A stretch of 18,875 bases of DNA from the NCBI GenBank assembly GCA_000437755.1, contig FR900185.1, forward strand, positions 23,509 to 42,383, in the 5' to 3' direction. The notes beneath the pieces were generated by a model that had not been told where the DNA came from, made no database searches, and worked only from the letters and a program-made list of their open reading frames with translations. The stretch is from Roseburia sp. CAG:303. GTDB lineage: Bacteria > Bacillota > Clostridia > Lachnospirales > Lachnospiraceae. How positions within the stretch are numbered: the first letter of the stretch is position 1; each line of letters starts with the position of its first letter. Positions 13,580 through 18,875 of the stretch are shown one piece after another. The position numbers and the translations under genes are program-made.

Positions 13580-14869
13580 CTATTTATAATATTCAAACTC
13601 ATGACCATAGATCTTTACGGTGTCTCCATCTTCAATACCCAGTCTTTCAAGCTCTTCCAGAATACCATTTTCTTTCATAAAGTTCTGGAAAAACATAAAT
13701 CCTTTTTCGGATTCAAGATTTGTATAACCGAGCATCTTTTCAATACGTGGTCCTTCGATCAGGAATTCTCCCTCATTCTCACCGGCAGATACCGTAAACG
13801 GATCTTCCGGATTATCATAATATGCATTCGGATCAAATTCTTTTTCATAAACGACAGGTTTGGAATCCATTGTCTTTAACAGGCTGTTGACTGCATATAA
13901 TAATTCCCTGACACCCTTTCCGCTGACTGCAGATATCGGATAAACAGCAATCCCCTCCGGTTCAAATTCTTCTTTTATCAAATCTATATAAGTAGAATCA
14001 CCATCATAGAGTGCATCTATTTTATTTGCCGCAATCACCTGTGGTTTCTTTAAAAGTTCCGGATTGTATGCCTCTAATTCCGCATTAATCTTCCGGATAT
14101 CATTGACCGGATCTCTTCCCTCCACAGAAGCTGCATCTACCATATGGATGATGACCTTTGTTCTTTCAATGTGTTTTAAAAATTCATGTCCAAGTCCGAT
14201 TCCTTCGCTTGCACCTTCGATCAGTCCGGGAATGTCCGCAATAACGAATCCGTCACTTCCATCAAGATCCACCACACCAAGATTCGGATTTAATGTTGTA
14301 AAATGGTAATTTGCAATTTTCGGTCTGGCATTTGTAACACGTGATAAAAAGGTGGATTTTCCGACATTCGGGAATCCGACAAGCCCGACATCCGCAATTA
14401 CTTTTAACTCCAGACGGACCCATAATTCTTTTGCCGGCACACCTGGTTTTGCATACTTTGGTACCTGCATGGTTGCCGTTGCAAAATGCTGGTTGCCCTT
14501 TCCTCCACGGCCGCCCTTTAAGATTACTTCCCTGCGGTTTTCTCCTGACATATCTGCTATGATTTTTCCGGTTTCATCATCTTTGATAATCGTTCCTTCC
14601 GGAACCTTGATAACCAGATCTTCACCATTCTTACCATGCTGGTTACATTTTCCGCCTTCTGCACCATTCTGTGCAGCATATTTTCTGATGTGTCGGAAAT
14701 CTGTCAGAGTATTCAGACCTTCATCAACTTCAAAAATAATATCTCCGCCTTTTCCGCCGTCTCCTCCATCCGGTCCGCCGTTCGGAACAAACAGCTCACG
14801 CCGGAAACTCACATGTCCATCTCCGCCTTTTCCGGATTTAATATATATTTTTGCACTATCTGCGAACAT
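13580..14869 (-). CDS. obgE: GTPase ObgE/CgtA with C-terminal OCT domain
   Basis: A 429-residue Obg GTPase, acting in 50S assembly and stress control. An N-terminal glycine-rich Obg domain (about 1-158, with KGGDGHVSFRRE and NGGPDGGDGGKGG) is followed by the G domain: G1 GFPNVGKS (165-172), TT switch (191-192), DIPG (212-215), NKID (282-285) and SAVSG (313-317). The OCT domain fills about 350-429. The start at 14869 follows an AGGAGG SD; upstream in-frame codons have none. It follows rpmA after 129 bases containing a terminator-like hairpin. Confidence 0.97.
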   Translation of the reverse strand: MFADSAKIYIKSGKGGDGHVSFRRELFVPNGGPDGGDGGKGGDIIFEVDEGLNTLTDFRHIRKYAAQNGAEGGKCNQHGKNGEDLVIKVPEGTIIKDDETGKIIADMSGENRREVILKGGRGGKGNQHFATATMQVPKYAKPGVPAKELWVRLELKVIADVGLVGFPNVGKSTFLSRVTNARPKIANYHFTTLNPNLGVVDLDGSDGFVIADIPGLIEGASEGIGLGHEFLKHIERTKVIIHMVDAASVEGRDPVNDIRKINAELEAYNPELLKKPQVIAANKIDALYDGDSTYIDLIKEEFEPEGIAVYPISAVSGKGVRELLYAVNSLLKTMDSKPVVYEKEFDPNAYYDNPEDPFTVSAGENEGEFLIEGPRIEKMLGYTNLESEKGFMFFQNFMKENGILEELERLGIEDGDTVKIYGHEFEYYK

Positions 14870-14899
14870 TTTCTGCCTCCTGTCTGTGTGGAAGTTTAT

Positions 14900-14958
14900 A
14901 AAGCAAAACAAGCTTCAACCGATTCCGTTAGAATGTAACAGATTCTGATTGAAGCCTG
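14900..14958 (-). terminator. Attenuator-like hairpin between rpmA and obgE
   Basis: On the minus strand a 12-bp stem with two G-U pairs is formed by 14958-14947 and 14920-14909, with an inner AGAAT/ATTCT hairpin, then GTTTTGCTTT. This resembles a leaky rho-independent terminator that could lower obgE output relative to rpmA. The large branched loop makes it weaker than the other terminators here. Confidence 0.55.
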
Positions 14959-14998
14959 AGTTTCACCATACCAATATAGTACGGATTTAAATCACTGA

Positions 14999-15283
14999 TT
15001 ATTCAGCTACAGGGTAGATAGAAACCTGTTTCTTATCTCTTCCCTTTCTTTCAAAACGAACAACACCATCAACTAATGCGAATAATGTATCATCGCCACC
15101 GATACCTACATTAACACCTGGATGGATATGTGTTCCACGCTGTCTGTAAAGAATATTACCAGCCTTTACAAACTGTCCGTCCGCTCTCTTAGCACCTAAT
15201 CTTTTTGATTCTGAATCTCTGCCGTTCTTTGTAGAACCAACACCCTTTTTATGAGCAAATAACTGAAGGTTCATTTTTAACAT
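14999..15283 (-). CDS. rpmA: 50S ribosomal protein L27 precursor
   Basis: A 94-residue L27. The precursor starts MLKMNLQLFAHKKG: the Firmicutes N-terminal extension ending LQLF, which Prp removes so that the mature protein begins AHKKG and can reach the peptidyl-transferase centre. The rest (GSTKNGRDS, RLGAKRADGQ, GNILYRQRGTHIHPG, GDDTLFALVDG) is standard L27. The ATG at 15283 has a strong AAGGAGGTG SD, which is formed by the last codons and stop of prp. Lies between prp and obgE. Confidence 0.97.
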   Translation of the reverse strand: MLKMNLQLFAHKKGVGSTKNGRDSESKRLGAKRADGQFVKAGNILYRQRGTHIHPGVNVGIGGDDTLFALVDGVVRFERKGRDKKQVSIYPVAE

Positions 15284-15287
15284 AAGG

Positions 15288-15620
15288 TTACACCTCCTTG
15301 ATAAATATCTGAATATAAGTATTTTTTGCATAATCATCCCGGATTCCTTCCAATCCAAGAAGGAGCGAGCTAATCAGCAAATCGGATTCCTTGCTGACAG
15401 AACCGTTAAATCTGCAGGTAAGCATTCCGGTTTCTTCATCCACCGAAGCCTCAAAAGAATCATCCGTAAACTTCTCTATCGAATTAACCGTATTGACCGA
15501 CAATGCCGATACACTGGCACATATAATATCATATCCATGCTCTGCATATCCCGCATGTCCCAGAAGTGAAAAACCCCTGTACTGTCCCTGGGAATCTTTA
15601 AAAAAAGTAGCTTTTATCAT
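15288..15620 (-). CDS. prp: Ribosomal-processing cysteine protease Prp
   Basis: A 110-residue Prp (YsxB family) cysteine protease that trims the N-terminal extension of L27. The catalytic dyad is H22 (LGHAGY) and C34 (IICASVSAL), the same numbering as in Staphylococcus aureus Prp. It lies between rplU and rpmA as usual. The gap to rplU is 2 bases and no SD is visible before its ATG, so its translation probably depends on ribosomes finishing rplU; low output would fit an enzyme between two abundant structural proteins. Confidence 0.95.
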   Translation of the reverse strand: MIKATFFKDSQGQYRGFSLLGHAGYAEHGYDIICASVSALSVNTVNSIEKFTDDSFEASVDEETGMLTCRFNGSVSKESDLLISSLLLGLEGIRDDYAKNTYIQIFIKEV

Positions 15621-15622
15621 AA

Positions 15623-15931
15623 TTAAGCATTAATTTTTGTAATCTTAACTGCTGTAAGCTGCTGTCTGTGACCATTTTTCTTATGATATCCGGTCTTTCT
15701 CTTGTACTTGTATACAATAACTTTCTTGCCTTTTGTATCGCCGATAACATCAGCCTCAACTGTAGCACCTTCTACGGCAGGAGCTCCAACCTTAACTTCA
15801 TCACCACTTACAAGAAGAACTTTGTCAAATGTATATGTCTGTCCGGCTTCTACACCAAGCTTTTCAACCTTGATTACATCACCTTCTGAAACTTTATACT
15901 GTTTTCCACCTGTTGCTATTACTGCGTACAT
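15623..15931 (-). CDS. rplU: 50S ribosomal protein L21
   Basis: A 102-residue L21 of standard length. MYAVIATGGKQYKVSEGD is the typical N-terminus, and YKYKRKTGYHKKNGHRQQLT is the rRNA-binding family signature. It is the first gene of the rplU-prp-rpmA-obgE-yhbY-nadD-yqeK-rsfS run, with its own promoter, a leader of about 96 bases and a GAGGAGG SD. It binds 23S rRNA with L20 in early 50S assembly. Confidence 0.98.
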   Translation of the reverse strand: MYAVIATGGKQYKVSEGDVIKVEKLGVEAGQTYTFDKVLLVSGDEVKVGAPAVEGATVEADVIGDTKGKKVIVYKYKRKTGYHKKNGHRQQLTAVKITKINA

Positions 15932-16027
15932 CCCTGGTACACCTCCTCAAATAATACTCGCTGGTTTTGGTGGCATAAGCACTTAAACCTGACCATGCGG
16001 CTCCATAAAGTCTGCTTACACAGACAC
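15932..16027 (-). ncRNA. Candidate L21 leader RNA in the rplU 5' UTR
   Basis: The predicted 96-base leader has a local hairpin GTCTG-TGTAAG-CAGAC and a competing longer stem UAAGCA (16018-16013) with UGCUUA (15981-15976) enclosing a GCAUGG-rich segment, ahead of the SD. Firmicutes rplU operons commonly have a conserved L21 leader thought to give autoregulation; assignment to that family here is by position and structure only. Confidence 0.6.
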
Positions 16028-16033
16028 TCAAAT

Positions 16034-16062
16034 ATAATACCCTAAACCTTTGCTTTTGTCAA
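16034..16062 (-). promoter_or_regulatory. Sigma-A promoter of the rplU operon
   Basis: On the minus strand TTGACA (16062-16057), 17-base spacer, TATTAT (16039-16034). The TGA inside TTGACA is the stop codon of the upstream MacB-core gene. Confidence 0.9.
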
Positions 16063-17093
16063 TCCTTTTTCCTTATTTTTTTTGTAATTTTTTGTACAAC
16101 AGCTCTGCCATTTGCTTTAATCCATTCAAATCCGTCTTTTCTTTTCCTGTACAGCCGGATTCCAGCCGAAAAAACTACAATTACAATAACTGCACCAGAA
16201 ACAATCTGTGCTGCCAGAATCAGGCAGAGAATACTACTGTATGCCCTTGCAACATTTTCCCAGTAAGGATAGGCTATTTCATCCAGATCCATCGCATTTT
16301 TCCCGAAGTTTTTCAATCTGTTCCAGGTATTGCTGACAGAATATCTGTCCGAATTTTCAATCACTGTCCGCTCTTTTGTTTCGGCCTTTTTCTTATTATC
16401 CTGTGCATCATTATCATCCTGAACCAGATTTTTTACTGCAAAATCATATGCATACTGCCTTACCGGATTTTCCATGATAAATTCATAAAAAGTGATGGCT
16501 GCCGTATCATCCATCTTCTCCAGTGCTTCCCAGCAGATATAGAATGTAATCTCCCCATTTCCTGCCGCTTTATGGAAACCAGAACCCTCTCTCTTATACA
16601 CACCGCTTACAATGTATCGCTCACCGTTAATTTCTACTGACATTCCGGCTACATCATCCGAACCAAAGAGCTGCCATGCACTCTCCTCATCCAGCATAAT
16701 ATAATCCTTCATTACATTATCAGAATCGATATAGCCTCCACTCAGCAGTTCCAGCGGATGGAAAGTAAAAAAGTCATTTCCGACACCATAGACAACTCCA
16801 TCTACCTGTGCATTTCCATTGGTCACTGTCAGCTTTCCCTTTCCGGAATAGGCATCCGTCCATTTCCCTGTCTGGTTCATCGCATATTCATATTTTCTAA
16901 GTTCATCCGTCGTAAAAGAATCTTCTTTGGACGAAAGGCAGGACACCTGGGCATATTTCTTACCGCCCCAGGACAAATTTGCTTTCTGGTCCGGAACAGC
17001 ATTTATGATTCTGCCGGACACAAGCTGTAACAGCAGAATCATTATCAGGGGGATTGCAATTCTGATCCCATACTTAAAAAAGTATTTTTTCAT
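16059..17093 (-). CDS. Two-TM protein with MacB-type periplasmic core domain
   Basis: A 344-residue protein: basic N-terminus, one membrane helix (about residues 9-27), an extracytoplasmic part, then a C-terminal membrane helix (about 290-315) and a basic tail. The outer part reads as a MacB_PCD-like core: YGVGNDFFTFHPLELLSGG, then MLDEESAWQLFGSDDVAGMSVEING, then RYIVSGVYK. Full MacB/FtsX permeases have three more helices after this core; here only one is seen and no nucleotide-binding domain. A charged Asp/Lys segment (about 230-245) precedes the last helix. The ATG at 17093 suits the AGAGGGG SD; a GTG at 17102 is too close. It follows the MacA-like gene by 13 bases. Confidence 0.75.
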   Translation of the reverse strand: MKKYFFKYGIRIAIPLIMILLLQLVSGRIINAVPDQKANLSWGGKKYAQVSCLSSKEDSFTTDELRKYEYAMNQTGKWTDAYSGKGKLTVTNGNAQVDGVVYGVGNDFFTFHPLELLSGGYIDSDNVMKDYIMLDEESAWQLFGSDDVAGMSVEINGERYIVSGVYKREGSGFHKAAGNGEITFYICWEALEKMDDTAAITFYEFIMENPVRQYAYDFAVKNLVQDDNDAQDNKKKAETKERTVIENSDRYSVSNTWNRLKNFGKNAMDLDEIAYPYWENVARAYSSILCLILAAQIVSGAVIVIVVFSAGIRLYRKRKDGFEWIKANGRAVVQKITKKIRKKD

Positions 17094-17106
17094 CTTTTTC
17101 ACCCCT

Positions 17107-18738
17107 CTAACTCTTCTTCAGCCTGACCTGGTCGCCTGCCTTTATTGCCTTTGTAGATGTTGTAATTACATATTCATAGCCTTCAAGTTCTCCTGTAACC
17201 GCAGAATTCACATCATCCGAAGCTGTTACATCCACATCAATCCGCTTTGCAAAATAACGGTTTCCAAGCGGACTGCTCTTCTCCCGGATAATTAATATGA
17301 ACTTTCCGTTATTATCTTCCCTCACTGCACCATTTGGTACAATCATATCATAGGTTTTACTCTTATCTCCGATGGCAAAGTTCAGTGTTGTTCCTTCCGT
17401 AACATCTCCGGTTACCTTCAAATCAATTAATTTCGATTTTCCCGGATTCTCTTTGTCATTCCGGATGGCTGTCACAGTTGCCGCAATATCACTGTAATAC
17501 CAGCTTTCATTAATATCTGCCGTATCACCGGTTTTTACACGTTTTGCCTGTTCAGAAGTCACGGTAATCGTTGCTGTATAGCCGTTATCTTTTCCTGTAA
17601 TTGTCATAAGGGTTTCCTCCGCAGCAACGGTCTGTCCCTTTGTTATGGTAATATTCGATACCACTCCGGAAACCGGTGCGGTAATCTTATTTCCACCATC
17701 TGCTGTCAGCTTATCTAAAGCAGACTGGGCATCTGAAATCGCAGAATACAAAGCCGCCAGTTCAGTTTCCGAATTCATCTCCGTCATAATCTTCCCATGA
17801 TCGCTCTGTGCTTTGGTCAGATTATCTGTCGCTTCTGACAGAATTGCATTTTCAGAATTTAACTGTGTCTGGATCTTGCTTATTTCCGGTTTGTTCTGTG
17901 CATTATCCTGCTTTGCCGTCAAAGCTGCCTGTGCCTTATCTACCGCAAGCTGTGCATTCGTTACCCGATTCTGTGCATTCATAAGCGTATTCTTTGCAGC
18001 GGCCAGACTTGCAGCCACACCGGATACATCATTTCCGGCTTCCTGATACAGGGAATACTGCTCCTGCAGGGAATTTACCGTATTCTCTGCTGTTGTCTGC
18101 TCTGCCTGTGCAGCCTGAAGTTCCTGATTTTCCACATCCAATGCACTCTGTTCCGCACTTGTATCGGCTGTCGTATTCTGCAAGGCGTCCAGCTGTGCCT
18201 GGAGTTTCTTTGTAGATGAAGTATAACTGTCCACCTGCGCCTGATAAGCATCCACACTCTGCTTTGCCTGCTCCAGCCTGGTCTTATAACCGGAAAAATC
18301 TCCGCTCTGTCCATTTTCCACTCTTTGCACAACTTCATTGGATAACTCATTTGCCACAATGTATTTCTGATATTCGGTCTTCGCCTGCTCCAGTGTCTTT
18401 TTTGCCTGTGTCAAATCGCTGCTGTCCGTATCTTCGAACATAACAAGCAATGCACCCTGTTCTACACTATCTCCTTCTTTCACATTGACAATCTTAATTT
18501 TTCTCTCCGAACTCACAGTTACATTATACGGATTTGCAGTCGTAACAGTTCCGGAACCACGCACTTTACTTGTAATTGTACCTGACTGGATCGTCTGTGT
18601 TGCCACCTGCGGAAGCGAATAATTCATAATTGTATTTGAAAAAAATGTCAACAGCAGAAGTATCACAAAAAATACAGCAGCAAGCTTAATGACCCAGGTT
18701 CTGTTCTTTTTCAAAGATTCCTTCATAGATTCCTTCAT
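17107..18738 (-). CDS. MacA/HlyD-type adaptor protein with long coiled coil
   Basis: A 543-residue membrane-fusion-type protein. After a basic N-terminus comes a membrane helix (about residues 17-35), then SGTITSKVRGSGTVTT and a lipoyl-like half (VNVKEGDSVEQGALLVMFEDTD, in parts). A very long Gln/Ala-rich coiled coil runs from about 110 to 350, then the second half-motif ITAPVSGVVSNITITKGQTV and a beta-barrel and membrane-proximal region to the end. In Gram-positive bacteria such proteins partner MacB-type ABC exporters. It is 20 bases after a sugar-type ABC permease and 13 bases before the MacB-core gene, so it is probably in one operon with both. The N-terminus is duplicated (MKESMKES). Confidence 0.85.
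   Translation of the reverse strand: MKESMKESLKKNRTWVIKLAAVFFVILLLLTFFSNTIMNYSLPQVATQTIQSGTITSKVRGSGTVTTANPYNVTVSSERKIKIVNVKEGDSVEQGALLVMFEDTDSSDLTQAKKTLEQAKTEYQKYIVANELSNEVVQRVENGQSGDFSGYKTRLEQAKQSVDAYQAQVDSYTSSTKKLQAQLDALQNTTADTSAEQSALDVENQELQAAQAEQTTAENTVNSLQEQYSLYQEAGNDVSGVAASLAAAKNTLMNAQNRVTNAQLAVDKAQAALTAKQDNAQNKPEISKIQTQLNSENAILSEATDNLTKAQSDHGKIMTEMNSETELAALYSAISDAQSALDKLTADGGNKITAPVSGVVSNITITKGQTVAAEETLMTITGKDNGYTATITVTSEQAKRVKTGDTADINESWYYSDIAATVTAIRNDKENPGKSKLIDLKVTGDVTEGTTLNFAIGDKSKTYDMIVPNGAVREDNNGKFILIIREKSSPLGNRYFAKRIDVDVTASDDVNSAVTGELEGYEYVITTSTKAIKAGDQVRLKKS
18715..18738 (-). repeat. Tandem 12-bp duplication at the start of the MacA-like gene
   Basis: AGATTCCTTCAT occurs twice in tandem (18715-18726, 18727-18738) on the + strand, giving two in-frame start codons and the residues MKESMKES. 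The outer ATG has an AAGGGA SD 7 bases upstream and is taken as the start. Confidence 0.85.
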
Positions 18739-18758
18739 AATTTGTTCCCTTTCTGTCT

Positions 18759-18875
18759 TTATTTTAACCCGTTCTGGGAAGAAATTCCTTCCACCAGATA
18801 ATTCTCTCCATAGAAAAACAGCAGCAGATTCGGCACCATATAAATAACAGCGGCAGCAAATGCAAGCCCTGTTTC
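18759..18875 (-). CDS. Carbohydrate-type ABC transporter permease, C-terminal end (partial)
   Basis: The last 38 codons of a gene that continues off the right edge. The residues contain a hydrophobic helix (AAAVIYMVPNLLLFFY) and the tail GENYLVEGISSQNGLK. The YLVEGI-G-K tail is the typical end of MalG/UgpE-like inner-membrane permeases of binding-protein-dependent sugar importers. With only the last helix in view, the substrate class is inferred from this tail. Its stop is 20 bases before the MacA-like start, suggesting co-transcription. Confidence 0.72.
   Translation of the reverse strand, partial: ETGLAFAAAVIYMVPNLLLFFYGENYLVEGISSQNGLK

Noticed and set aside
14352..14948. 198-codon + strand frame within obgE
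   Set aside because: Pro/Ser/Phe-rich antisense of the glycine-rich obgE 5' half; no SD and no family features.

Overview
The window looks like ordinary chromosomal backbone of a low-G+C, Gram-positive anaerobe of the Clostridia, most likely a Lachnospiraceae (Clostridium cluster XIVa) member. This rests on gene order (minCDE-rodA-mgsA; yggS-sepF-lspA-rluD; rplU-prp-rpmA-obgE-yhbY-nadD-yqeK-rsfS), an L27 precursor with the Firmicutes N-terminal extension next to its Prp protease, a Bacillus/Clostridium-type LexA with GAAC-N4-GTTC-like boxes, and strong SD sequences with sigma-A promoters. Genus is not claimed. I see no rRNA, tRNA, CRISPR array, insertion sequence or prophage, and no gene-free stretch above 300 bases.

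Layout. (1) 1-2020, + strand: the 3' end of minD, then minE, rodA and mgsA (division-site placement, wall elongation, methylglyoxal bypass), closed by a bidirectional terminator shared with a small convergent DUF378 membrane protein gene. (2) 2326-8411, + strand: a clear sigma-A promoter drives a seven-gene run: a HlyD-like membrane protein of unknown role, yggS (PLP homeostasis), sepF (Z-ring anchor), aroB (shikimate pathway), lspA (lipoprotein signal peptidase), an rluD-type pseudouridine synthase and a cytidylate-kinase-like P-loop protein, ended by a GAAA-loop terminator. (3) 8408-11609: a tyrosine recombinase (-) and ttcA-like gene (+) diverge from a region with a perfect 16-bp palindrome; then a LysM membrane protein (-) and lexA (+) diverge from a 209-bp region with four LexA-type boxes. 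The LysM gene has the position and architecture of Bacillus yneA, the SOS division inhibitor. (4) 11624-16062, - strand: the rplU-prp-rpmA-obgE-yhbY-nadD-yqeK-rsfS run of ribosome assembly, NAD and nucleotide-signalling genes, with its own TTGACA-N17-TATTAT promoter and a candidate L21 leader RNA. (5) 16059-18875, - strand: a transport cluster comprising the C-terminal end of a sugar-type ABC permease, a long coiled-coil MacA/HlyD adaptor and a two-TM protein carrying a MacB-type periplasmic core but no visible FtsX transmembrane module.

Most of the window is conserved housekeeping. The points most worth a second look are the mixed importer/efflux-type cluster at 16059-18875, the dense LexA-box array with a consensus promoter for the LysM gene, the palindrome in the 5' UTR of the recombinase, the orphan HlyD-like protein in the sepF cluster, and a methylglyoxal synthase whose catalytic Asp position is Glu. 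All functional assignments are by reading motifs and gene order; no database search was run.
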